Source: Sphingomonadales bacterium (GTDB lineage: Bacteria; Pseudomonadota; Alphaproteobacteria; Sphingomonadales; Sphingomonadaceae). Taken from it: a stretch of 13,294 nucleotides of DNA. The position numbers were made by a program, and so were the translations under genes. Below the pieces are notes generated by a model. That model ran no database searches, was not told the origin of the DNA, and worked only from the letters and a program-made list of their open reading frames with translations. The DNA is taken from assembly GCA_028868335.1 (NCBI GenBank), contig JAGWUU010000057.1:1-13294 (forward strand). Reading direction: 5' to 3'. This document shows positions 1 through 7,181 of the stretch, in pieces. Every line of letters starts with the position of its first letter. The stretch's first letter is position 1.

Positions 1-992
1 CCGGTGGTGCCGATCGGGCTGGTTTCGGTCATGCCCCAGGCATGGGCGACATTGACGCCGGACTTCATCAGCCGTTCGAGCATGAAACGCGGCGCGGCCG
101 ATCCACCGATGATCGCATGGCGCAGGCTCGGCAGGGTCGCGCCGGTCGAATCCATGTGCTGGAAGGTTGCGAGCCAAACGGTCGGCACCCCGGCCGAATG
201 CGTCACCTTTTCGCGGTTCATCAGGTCGCACAGCACGGCGGCATCGTTGACCGCGCTGAACACGAACTTGATCCCTCCCGCCGCACCCGACCACGGCAGG
301 CCCCAACTTGCGGCGTGGAACATCGGCACGACCGGCAGCATCACCGTGGTCGCGTCCATGTCGAAGATCGAGGGCTGGAGGCCGGTGATCGCGTGAAGCA
401 TGGTCGAGCGATGCTCGTAAAGCACGCCCTTGGGATTGCCGGTGGTTCCGCTGGTGTAGCAGAGCATGCAGGGATCGCGCTCATCGCCTGCGGCCCACTC
501 GGTATTGCCGTCCTCGGCCCCGATCCATTCCTCGAACTGACTGCCCGCGCTGCCATCAGCCTTGGCATCAAAGCAGACGTAATGACGGATCGTGGTCCAT
601 TTGGGCTTCATCTTCTCAACCAGCGGACCGAACGCTGCATCATAGAGCAGCACCTGATCCTCAGCGTGATTGGCGATGTATTCAAGCTGATCATCGAACA
701 GCCGCGGGTTGATCGTGTGGAGTACCCCGCCCGCCCCGACCGCGCCATACCAGCTTACCAGGTGACGGCCGTGATTCATCGCCAGGGTAGCGATGCGATC
801 GCCCTTCTGTATGCCCAATTTGCGCAAGGCCTGGGTCATCTTCAGCGCATCGCTGCGGACAGTCGCCCAGTTTGTGCGGGTTTCGCTGCCATCTGCCCAG
901 CGAGTAACGATCTCGCGCAAGCCCTGTTCACGGGCGGCGTGGTCGATCAGCCGCGTTACCCGAAGATCCCAATCCTGCATGGCGCCCAGCAT
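1..992 (-). CDS. AMP-forming medium/long-chain acyl-CoA ligase, C-terminus cut off by window edge
   Basis: Activates a fatty acid to its CoA thioester through an acyl-adenylate (ANL superfamily), feeding beta-oxidation or lipid synthesis in the cytoplasm. The first 330 residues are visible and the frame runs off coordinate 1. The ATP-binding P-loop YTSGTTGNPKGV lies at residues 179-190, the AlkK-like stretch THSAGVPTVWLA at 264-275, and the adenylate-binding motif WGMTETSP at 319-326. The C-terminal lid domain with its catalytic Lys is outside the window. The chosen ATG (990-992) has GGAGAG four bases upstream; a second in-frame ATG lies four codons inside. It starts 39 bp after the dnaE stop on the same strand, so read-through from dnaE is plausible. 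The closest match I recall is the AlkK/FadD-like group of about 540 residues. Chain-length preference cannot be read from the sequence, so no symbol is given. Confidence 0.9.
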   Translation of the reverse strand, partial: MLGAMQDWDLRVTRLIDHAAREQGLREIVTRWADGSETRTNWATVRSDALKMTQALRKLGIQKGDRIATLAMNHGRHLVSWYGAVGAGGVLHTINPRLFDDQLEYIANHAEDQVLLYDAAFGPLVEKMKPKWTTIRHYVCFDAKADGSAGSQFEEWIGAEDGNTEWAAGDERDPCMLCYTSGTTGNPKGVLYEHRSTMLHAITGLQPSIFDMDATTVMLPVVPMFHAASWGLPWSGAAGGIKFVFSAVNDAAVLCDLMNREKVTHSAGVPTVWLATFQHMDSTGATLPSLRHAIIGGSAAPRFMLERLMKSGVNVAHAWGMTETSPIGTT

Positions 993-1031
993 TTGTCTCT
1001 CCATCCATATTCACGAACGGGGTTTGCTTAC

Positions 1032-4000
1032 TCAGGCGACCAGTCGCAGGTTAGCCGCACCCCGTCGCGCGCTCAACGACACATTGGCAAGCCCTTCGAC
1101 GCTTGCCAAGCGTTCTGCGAGTTCACCGTCGATCTGGAAATCACGGCCAAGGCGAACGAGCGGTTCATTGTCACTTCCGGTGCACAGCCGGGCGATCACT
1201 TCACCTCGACCCTCGGCCCCACCAACCAACAGGGCCTTGAGGTCGTCGAAAGCCTCGGGACGCAGCACGTCGAGCTTCAATACCATGCTCGCCGCGCTCT
1301 TGACTTCGGCCAGCGGGCGCGCGCCGCGCACGGTGACGCGCGGCGGTTCTTCGGGACTTGGCGCATCAAGCTCGACCTGAAGCAGCAGGCAGGTGCCGTC
1401 CCTGGCCCATTGGATCATCGGCTCAACCAGCGATTCCTCAAAGCACGAGGCCGAGAACTGGCCCGAACTGTCGGAGAATTCGGCCATGACGAAATCGTGG
1501 CCGCGCTTGGTCTTGCGCCGCTGCACGCCCTCGACCATCGCCGCGATTACCGCCGGTTGCCGCCCGCCGCCAGGCACGCCCGTCTCCATCAGGCCCGCAT
1601 AGGATCGCGCCCCATTGGCCGAGGCGATCGCGCGCCATTGCTCGACCGGGTGGGCGGCGAAGTAGAAGCCGAAGAACTCGCGCTCCTTGGCCATCTGCTC
1701 GGCGCGGCTCCACGGCTCCACCTCCGCCAACCGTAGCGCCGGAGCGGCGTGATCATCTCCTCCGAACAGGCCATGCTGCCCGGAATTGCGGGTTCGCTCC
1801 GCCTCGTCGGCGACCGCTAGCAGCATGTCCGCATTGGCCATGACCCTTGCCCGATTGTGCTCGAGGCTGTCGAACGCGCCCGCCGCGGCCAGTCCTTCCA
1901 ACTGGCGGCGGTTCATCGAACCATTGGGCACGCGGCGGAACAGGTCTTCCAGGCTTTCGAACCAGCCATGCGCCTCGCGCTCGGCGACAAGCTGATCCAT
2001 CGCCTTTTCACCGACGTTGCGGATACCCGCGAGGGCGTAGCGCACCGCGTAGCCCTCGTCAGTGCGCTCGACGCTGTATTCGGCCTCGGAACGGTTGATG
2101 TCCGGCCCTTCAAGCGTCACCCCGTTGCGCCGCATATCATCGACATAGACCGCCAGCTTTTCCGACTGGTGCATGTCGAAGCACATCGATGCGGCGTAGA
2201 ATTCATGCGGGTAATGCGTCTTGAGCCAGGCGGTCTGGTAGGCAAGCAGGGCATAGGCTGCGGCATGGCTCTTGTTGAAGCCATAGCCCGCGAACTTGTC
2301 GATCAAGTCGAACAGTTCATTGGCCTTGGTCTTGTCGATCCCGGACACCTCCTTGCAGCCATCGACGAAGCGCTGGCGCTGGGCGTCCATCTCGGCCTGA
2401 ACCTTCTTGCCCATCGCGCGGCGCAGCAGGTCGGCATCGCCCAGCGAATAGCCCGCCAGAATCTGCGCGGCTTGCATCACCTGTTCCTGATAGACGAAAA
2501 CGCCGTAGGTTTCGGCGAGGATTTCTTCCAGCTTGGGGTGCGGGTATTCGATCGATTCCGCGCCGTTCTTGCGTCGTCCGAACAGCGGGATGTTGTCCAT
2601 CGGACCGGGACGATAGAGCGAAACGAGCGCGATGATGTCGCCGAAATTGGTCGGCTTCACCGCCGCCAGCGTTCGCCGCATCCCTTCCGATTCAAGCTGG
2701 AACACCCCTACCGTGTCGCCTGACTGGAGCAGGCGATAGACCTGTGCATCATCCCAGGCGAGCGTCGACAGGTCGATCGCGATTTCGCGCCGCTTGAGCA
2801 GCTCGACCGCTTTCTTGAGCACAGACAAGGTCTTGAGGCCCAGGAAGTCGAACTTGATGAGGCCAGTGTCCTCGACATATTTCATGTCGAACTGCGTCAC
2901 CGGCATGTCCGAACGCGGATCGCGATAAAGCGGGACAAGCTGCGCCAGCGGCCGGTCCCCGATCACCACGCCTGCCGCATGGGTGGAGGAATTGCGGTTC
3001 AGTCCTTCAAGCTGGACCGCCAGGTCGATCAGGCGATGGACCTCATCATCATTGTCGTACTCACGCTTCAGCTCGGCCACGCCGTTGAGCGCGCGCGGCA
3101 GGGTCCAGGGATCGGTCGGATGGTTGGGCACCATCTTGCAGAGACGATCGACCTGGCCATAGCTCATTTGCAGGATGCGCCCCGTGTCGCGCAGCACCGC
3201 GCGGGCCTTCAATTTGCCGAAGGTGATGATCTGGGCAACGTGATCGTGGCCGTACTTGGCCTGGACGTAGCGGATCACCTCGCCGCGACGGGTTTCGCAG
3301 AAGTCGATATCGAAGTCTGGCATCGACACGCGCTCGGGATTGAGGAAGCGTTCGAACAGCAGACCCAGCCGGAGCGGATCAAGATCGGTGATGGTCAGCG
3401 CCCAGGCGACCACCGAGCCCGCGCCCGAGCCGCGCCCCGGCCCCACCGGGATGTCGTTGTCCTTGGCCCACTTGATGAAGTCGGCCACGATCAGGAAGTA
3501 GCCGGCAAAGCCCATCTTGTTGATGATGCCGGTTTCGAAATCGAGGCGGTCGAAATAGGCTTGCCGGTCCTCGGCGGACATATCGCCATACGGTGCCAGC
3601 CGCGCTTCCAGCCCGGCGCGCGCATCCTCGATCAGCATCCGCGCTTCGCCCTCCTTGTCGCCGGCAAGGCTGGGCAGAAGCGGTTTGCGCTTGGGTGGGG
3701 CGTAGGCGCAGCGCCGCGCGACGACCAGGGTATTTGCCAGCGCCTCGGGCAGATCGGCAAACAGTTCGGCCATCATCGGCCCGGACTTGACCCAAGCCTG
3801 CGGGCTCGATCGTGGACGATCGGCGGCGTCAATATGCGTCGAATTGGCGATGCACAGCATGGCATCGTGCGCCGCGTGGAAATCGGGGGCGCCAAACATC
3901 GCCGGGTTGGTGGCGACCAACGGCAGGTTCCGCGCATAGGCGAGATCGACCAGCGCATCCTCGCAGGCGTCCTCCGCAGCGTCCCCCCGCCGGGCGATCT

Positions 4001-4502
4001 CTATGTAGAGCCGTCCAGGAAACAGACCCTCCAGCCGCTCGCACAGTGTGCGTGCCGCATCAACCCGGTCTTCGACCAGCAGCCGCGCGAGCGCACCTTC
4101 CCCCGCGCCGGTCAGGCAGATTAGGCCGTCACTGCGCCCCTCAAGGTCGTCCAGGGTGACATGGGGATCCAGTTCAAGCGGGCGGTCGAGGTGCGCCCTG
4201 CTGACCAGATCACACAGGTTGAGCCACCCCGTTTCGTCCTGGGTCAGCAGGGTCAACCAGTCGATAGCCTGGCTACCATCACGCCGCACCGCCAGCGCCG
4301 CGCCGACGATTGGCTGGATCCCGGTGTCACGACAGGCGGCGACGAACGACATCGCGCCGTAGAGCCCGTTGCGATCGGTCATCGCGATCGCGGGAAAGGC
4401 GCGTTCCTTGGCCAGCTTGGCAATGGCTTTGGGATCAATCGCCCCCTCGAGCATGGTGTAGCTCGAATAGACACGAAGGGGGACGAACGGTTCAAAGGCC
4501 AT
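1032..4502 (-). CDS. dnaE: DNA polymerase III alpha subunit (replicative polymerase)
   Basis: Catalytic subunit of the replicative polymerase, 1156 residues against about 1160 in E. coli. Domain order: N-terminal PHP domain (about 1-270), C-family palm/fingers core (about 300-800), helix-hairpin-helix near GIRNVGEKA (826-834), internal clamp-binding peptide QHGLF (909-913), OB fold (about 982-1065) and a C-terminal tail. The catalytic Asp residues are D398 and D400 in PDFDIDF and D552 in IKFDFLGL; GPGRGSGAGS (354-363) is also present. The PHP site looks dead: P8, R10 and Y12 replace the first His cluster, and NPAMF (199-203) replaces the usual NDVHF. Proofreading therefore presumably depends on a separate DnaQ. 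The start ATG has no convincing Shine-Dalgarno (GTTCCGTC precedes it), yet the N-terminus aligns with E. coli DnaE. It lies 77 bp after gpx. Confidence 0.98.
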   Translation of the reverse strand: MAFEPFVPLRVYSSYTMLEGAIDPKAIAKLAKERAFPAIAMTDRNGLYGAMSFVAACRDTGIQPIVGAALAVRRDGSQAIDWLTLLTQDETGWLNLCDLVSRAHLDRPLELDPHVTLDDLEGRSDGLICLTGAGEGALARLLVEDRVDAARTLCERLEGLFPGRLYIEIARRGDAAEDACEDALVDLAYARNLPLVATNPAMFGAPDFHAAHDAMLCIANSTHIDAADRPRSSPQAWVKSGPMMAELFADLPEALANTLVVARRCAYAPPKRKPLLPSLAGDKEGEARMLIEDARAGLEARLAPYGDMSAEDRQAYFDRLDFETGIINKMGFAGYFLIVADFIKWAKDNDIPVGPGRGSGAGSVVAWALTITDLDPLRLGLLFERFLNPERVSMPDFDIDFCETRRGEVIRYVQAKYGHDHVAQIITFGKLKARAVLRDTGRILQMSYGQVDRLCKMVPNHPTDPWTLPRALNGVAELKREYDNDDEVHRLIDLAVQLEGLNRNSSTHAAGVVIGDRPLAQLVPLYRDPRSDMPVTQFDMKYVEDTGLIKFDFLGLKTLSVLKKAVELLKRREIAIDLSTLAWDDAQVYRLLQSGDTVGVFQLESEGMRRTLAAVKPTNFGDIIALVSLYRPGPMDNIPLFGRRKNGAESIEYPHPKLEEILAETYGVFVYQEQVMQAAQILAGYSLGDADLLRRAMGKKVQAEMDAQRQRFVDGCKEVSGIDKTKANELFDLIDKFAGYGFNKSHAAAYALLAYQTAWLKTHYPHEFYAASMCFDMHQSEKLAVYVDDMRRNGVTLEGPDINRSEAEYSVERTDEGYAVRYALAGIRNVGEKAMDQLVAEREAHGWFESLEDLFRRVPNGSMNRRQLEGLAAAGAFDSLEHNRARVMANADMLLAVADEAERTRNSGQHGLFGGDDHAAPALRLAEVEPWSRAEQMAKEREFFGFYFAAHPVEQWRAIASANGARSYAGLMETGVPGGGRQPAVIAAMVEGVQRRKTKRGHDFVMAEFSDSSGQFSASCFEESLVEPMIQWARDGTCLLLQVELDAPSPEEPPRVTVRGARPLAEVKSAASMVLKLDVLRPEAFDDLKALLVGGAEGRGEVIARLCTGSDNEPLVRLGRDFQIDGELAERLASVEGLANVSLSARRGAANLRLVA

Positions 4503-4510
4503 GACGGAAC

Positions 4511-4538
4511 GCTATCGCTGCGGTGCCCCAGCAATCAA
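4511..4538 (-). promoter_or_regulatory. weak candidate promoter immediately upstream of dnaE
   Basis: On the minus strand TTGATT (4538-4533) is followed after 16 bases by GATAGC (4516-4511), which ends 8 bases before the dnaE ATG. The match to sigma70 consensus is partial (4/6 and 3/6). If real, it would give dnaE an almost leaderless transcript, in line with its missing Shine-Dalgarno. Chance is a serious alternative. Confidence 0.2.
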
Positions 4539-4553
4539 GGCTCTGGCGAAGCG

Positions 4554-4577
4554 CGCTGCGGAAAACTTCGCGCAGCG
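4554..4577 (-). repeat. short inverted repeat between gpx and dnaE
   Basis: CGCTGCG (4554-4560) and CGCAGCG (4571-4577) can pair across a 10-base loop. An alternative pairing is GCGAAG (4546-4551) with CTTCGC (4566-4571). It begins just past the gpx stop codon. No T-tract follows on the minus strand, so it is at most an attenuator or an RNA-stabilising hairpin, not a clear terminator. Confidence 0.35.
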
Positions 4578-4579
4578 GC

Positions 4580-5068
4580 TCAAAGCAGCTTCTCGATATC
4601 CTTTTCAAGCCCTGCGGGTTTGTCGGTCGGGGCATAGCGTTTCACGACGTGGCCCTGGCGGTTGATCAGGAACTTGGTGAAGTTCCACTTGATCGACTTC
4701 GACCCCATCAGCCCAGGCGCTTCGCTTTTCATCCAGTCATAGAGTGGTGTCGCGCCGGGCCCGTTGACCTCGATCTTGCCCATCAGCGGGAAGCTCAATC
4801 CGAAGTTGACCTTGCAGAACTCCGCGATCTCGCCTGCGCTGCCCGGCTCCTGCCCGCCGAACTGGTTGCAGGGGAAGGCGATAACCTCAAACCCGCGATC
4901 CCGATACTTGCGCCACAATTCCTCCAGCCCATCATACTGCGGGGTGAAACCACACTTGCTGGCGGTGTTGACCACCAGGATCACCTTCCCCAGCTTGTCG
5001 GTCAGGCTGATCGACTCGCCGTTGGGCAAGGTGGCGGTGAAGTCGGCGATTGTCTTGGCGTCGCTCAT
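4580..5068 (-). CDS. gpx: glutathione peroxidase family protein, atypical 2-Cys thiol-peroxidase type
   Basis: Reduces hydrogen peroxide or lipid hydroperoxides in the cytoplasm; 162 residues, about the length of yeast Gpx3. The peroxidatic Cys is C39 in NTASKCGFTP. Q69 in FPCNQFGGQEPGS and W128/N129 in KWNFTKFL complete the Cys-Gln-Trp-Asn catalytic set. C85 in EFCKVNFGLSFP sits at the position of the Gpx3 resolving Cys82 (constant offset of 3), so thioredoxin is the likely reductant rather than glutathione. There is no selenocysteine codon and no signal peptide. The start is fixed by AAGGAG eight bases upstream. The ATG overlaps the lolD stop as ATGA (5065-5068), indicating translational coupling. 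A 77-bp gap separates it from dnaE downstream. Family assignment is firm; the electron donor is inferred. Confidence 0.96.
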   Translation of the reverse strand: MSDAKTIADFTATLPNGESISLTDKLGKVILVVNTASKCGFTPQYDGLEELWRKYRDRGFEVIAFPCNQFGGQEPGSAGEIAEFCKVNFGLSFPLMGKIEVNGPGATPLYDWMKSEAPGLMGSKSIKWNFTKFLINRQGHVVKRYAPTDKPAGLEKDIEKLL

Positions 5069-5754
5069 TCCAGCACTCCTTCATGTAGCCTTACGACCCG
5101 ATCCATCGATTGCGCCAGCCGTTCGTTGTGCGTGGCGACCAGCGCCGCGCTGCCTTGCCCGCGCACCAGTTCGAGGAACTGACCAAGCACCTTGTCGGCG
5201 GTCTGTTCGTCGAGGTTGCCAGTCGGCTCGTCTGCCAGCACCAGAGCCGGGCGGTTGGCGAGCGCACGCGCCACGGCGACGCGCTGCTGCTCGCCGCCGG
5301 AAAGCTGGCTGGGCCGGTGATCGACACGCTGGCCGAGCCCGAGCGCGTGAAGCAGTTCACCGGCACGCGCATCGGCTTCGCCCCGATCCTTGCCGGCAAC
5401 AAGCTGCGGCAGCACCACATTCTCAAGCGCGCTGAAATCAGGCAGCAAGTGGTGAAACTGATAGACGAAGCCGATCCGGTCCCGACGCAATGTGGTTCGC
5501 TCGTCGCTGTCCAGCGACGTGGCTTCCATCCCGCAGATCGCGATCCGTCCACCGAACCCGCCCTCCAGTAAGCCAACCGCCTGCAATAGCGTCGACTTGC
5601 CCGAACCTGACGGCCCGAGCAGGGCGACGATCTCGCCCGGCGCCACCGACAGGTTGACCCCGCGCAACACGTCGATCCTGACCCCGCCCTGCTCGAAGCT
5701 GCGGGTCAGCAAGGTCAGCTTGACCACGTTCTCGTGCAGTTCAAGTTCATTCAT
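5065..5754 (-). CDS. lolD: lipoprotein-releasing ABC transporter ATPase LolD
   Basis: Cytoplasmic ATPase that powers extraction of outer-membrane lipoproteins from the inner membrane and their transfer to LolA. It has 229 residues with the full ABC set: Walker A GPSGSGKST (47-55), Q-loop Q99 followed by FHHLLPDFSALENV, signature LSGGEQQR (151-158), Walker B LVLADEP with D175/E176, and switch H209 in ATHN. FHHLLPDFSALENV is typical of the LolD/MacB-type ATPases. The start ATG lies inside the end of the permease gene (8-bp overlap, ATGAATGA), and the stop overlaps gpx by 4 bp, so permease, ATPase and peroxidase appear to be read from one message. Only a weak AGG-type ribosome site precedes the ATG, which fits coupling. 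Confidence 0.96.
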   Translation of the reverse strand: MNELELHENVVKLTLLTRSFEQGGVRIDVLRGVNLSVAPGEIVALLGPSGSGKSTLLQAVGLLEGGFGGRIAICGMEATSLDSDERTTLRRDRIGFVYQFHHLLPDFSALENVVLPQLVAGKDRGEADARAGELLHALGLGQRVDHRPSQLSGGEQQRVAVARALANRPALVLADEPTGNLDEQTADKVLGQFLELVRGQGSAALVATHNERLAQSMDRVVRLHEGVLE

Positions 5755-6988
5755 AGCGCAGCACCTGGACCGGATCGGTACTCGCCGCCTTGTAGGCCGG
5801 GTAGAGCGTTGCGAGGAAGCTGAACACCAGGGCCATCACGCAGATCACGGTGATTTCCACCGGGTCGCTCCGACTCGGAAGTTCGGTAAGAAAGCGGATG
5901 GAGGGGTCCCACAGGTTCTGCCCCGTGATCTTTTCGACGAGGTGGACGATAGGCTGGCGGAAGAACAGGAATACCATGCCCAGAGCCAGTCCGGCCACAG
6001 TCCCTAGCGAGCCGATCACCAAACCGATCGTGACAAAGACCTTGAGCAACGACCGCCGCGTTGCGCCCATCGTGCGAAGGATCGCGATATCGCGGGTCTT
6101 GGCGCGGACGAGCATGATCAGGCTGGAGAGGATGTTGAACACCGCCACCAGCACGATGATCGACAGCACCACGAACATTGCCACGCGCTCCACCGCCAGC
6201 GCCTCGAACAAACTGGCGTTGATCGTTTTCCAGTCCTGGATAACGGCCTGCCCATTGAGCTTGCGCGCGACAGGCGCGAGTGTCTCCGTGACCCGGTCGG
6301 GGTCGGTCACCTGCACTTCGATCATGCCGATGGTATCGCCCGAGAGCAGCAGGGTCTGCGCATCCTCGATCGGCATGACCACGAAGCGTTCGTCATAGTC
6401 GTAGATCCCGATCTCGAAGATGGCGGCTATGTGATAGGAAATCTGCCGGGGAACCGTACCGAACGGGGTCGACTGGCCCTGCGGGTTGATGATCGAGATG
6501 TTGTCGCCCACGCGAGCGCCAAGGTTCTGGGCGAGCTGTGAGCCGATGGCCACGTTGTCGCTGCCCGGCTGCAGCCCGGCAAGCGATCCCGTTTGCACCT
6601 TGGGCGCAAGGCGCTGAATGTCTTCCTGGGTGTTGCCACGGGCGAAGATCGCCTCGACCCGTCCGTTCAGACTCCCGAGTAGAGGTTGCTCGATCAGCGG
6701 CGTGGCACGGGTAACACCGGGTGTCGCCTTGACGTCCTTCAACACTTCACGCCAGTTCTCCAGCCGTCCGCCGTAAGCCTGAACGATTGCGTGGCCGTTG
6801 AGACCGACGATCTTGTCGAACAGTTCGGCGCGAAAGCCGTTCATCACGCTCATCACGATGACCAGCGCGGCAACGCCCAGCATCACTGCCACCAGGCTGA
6901 TCCCGGCGACGAGGGCAATGAACGCCTCGCCGCGCCCGGGCAGCATATAGCGCTTGGCGATGGTCCATTCGAAGGGAGAGAGGATCAA
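5747..6988 (-). CDS. lolC: lipoprotein-releasing system permease, LolC type (possibly LolF)
   Basis: Inner-membrane subunit that works with LolD. From the proposed TTG at 6986-6988 it has 413 residues, the usual family length. Four hydrophobic segments are seen at about 23-49, 268-294, 318-343 and 378-398, with a large periplasmic domain between the first two, the MacB/LolCE topology. PQGQSTPFGTVPRQ (169-182) resembles the E. coli LolC Hook loop that recruits LolA (SQFTPMGRIPSQ type), so this is the LolA-binding kind of permease. The frame stays open upstream to 7240, but that extension crosses hairpins and the neighbouring gene and has no family resemblance, so I reject it. TTG (MILSPFEW) matches family N-termini but has no good Shine-Dalgarno; the next in-frame ATG (6946) would drop 14 residues. 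No second permease is visible, so a LolDF arrangement is possible. Confidence 0.93.
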   Translation of the reverse strand: MILSPFEWTIAKRYMLPGRGEAFIALVAGISLVAVMLGVAALVIVMSVMNGFRAELFDKIVGLNGHAIVQAYGGRLENWREVLKDVKATPGVTRATPLIEQPLLGSLNGRVEAIFARGNTQEDIQRLAPKVQTGSLAGLQPGSDNVAIGSQLAQNLGARVGDNISIINPQGQSTPFGTVPRQISYHIAAIFEIGIYDYDERFVVMPIEDAQTLLLSGDTIGMIEVQVTDPDRVTETLAPVARKLNGQAVIQDWKTINASLFEALAVERVAMFVVLSIIVLVAVFNILSSLIMLVRAKTRDIAILRTMGATRRSLLKVFVTIGLVIGSLGTVAGLALGMVFLFFRQPIVHLVEKITGQNLWDPSIRFLTELPSRSDPVEITVICVMALVFSFLATLYPAYKAASTDPVQVLRYE

Positions 6989-7024
6989 GCCGCGGCTCGC
7001 AAGGTGAGGTGAAGAGGAGCCGCC

Positions 7025-7053
7025 GATGTAGGGCCGGGTGGAGGCACTGGCAA
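7025..7053 (-). promoter_or_regulatory. candidate promoter for the lolC-lolD-gpx unit
   Basis: Minus strand: TTGCCA (7053-7048, 5/6 to the -35 consensus), a 17-base spacer, then TACATC (7030-7025, 3/6 to the -10 consensus). This predicts a start near 7018 and a leader of about 30 bases to the TTG codon. In that leader AGCCGC/GCGGCT (7018-7023 with 6992-6997) could pair just before the start codon. Confidence 0.3.
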
Positions 7054-7098
7054 GCCGCCAGCGTGCTGGTGTAGCCGCACCTCGTTCCCCGCCCGGCC
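7032..7098. repeat. structured non-coding segment upstream of lolC
   Basis: GGCCGGGTGG (7032-7041) pairs with CCGCCCGGCC (7089-7098) over ten positions; the one non-Watson-Crick pair is a G-U wobble on a plus-strand RNA and a mismatch on a minus-strand RNA. Inside, GCAC/TGGC (7044-7051) can pair with GCCA/GTGC (7057-7066) across a two-base bulge. The surrounding gap (6989-7181) holds no credible gene. It could be a dispersed intergenic repeat, a small RNA or a leader element; the sequence alone does not decide. Confidence 0.45.
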
Positions 7099-7109
7099 TC
7101 AGATGACGA

Positions 7110-7145
7110 GAAGGGCTGCACGCTTGGGCTAGCGTACAGCCCTTC
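7110..7145 (-). terminator. hairpin downstream of the di-heme peroxidase gene
   Basis: Arms 7110-7118 and 7137-7145 (GAAGGGCTG/CAGCCCTTC) pair perfectly. After one mismatch the stem continues with ACGC/GCGT (7120-7123 with 7132-7135), leaving an 8-base loop. The minus-strand tail after it (CTCGTCATCTG) is only mildly T-rich, so termination efficiency is uncertain. Its position, about 37 bases beyond the peroxidase stop and before lolC, supports a terminator role. Confidence 0.6.
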
Positions 7146-7151
7146 CCACGA

Positions 7152-7172
7152 CCCGAAGCTTCCGCCTTCGGG
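7152..7172 (-). terminator. first small hairpin after the peroxidase stop codon
   Basis: CCCGAAG (7152-7158) and CTTCGGG (7166-7172) form a perfect 7-bp stem with a 7-base loop, starting about 10 bases past the stop. It has no T-tract. Together with the larger stem at 7110-7145 it makes a tandem hairpin 3' end that may terminate or protect the message. Confidence 0.4.
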
Positions 7173-7181
7173 GGAACCGGT

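Noticed and set aside
42..1736. 564-residue open frame on the plus strand
   Set aside because: It runs antisense to the acyl-CoA ligase and dnaE, both strongly conserved. Its product is rich in His, Arg, Gly and Ala with no domain, as expected opposite high-GC genes.
1857..2723. 288-residue plus-strand frame, with a similar 381-residue one at 2979-4124
   Set aside because: Both lie wholly antisense to the DnaE polymerase core and show no recognisable motif or ribosome site.
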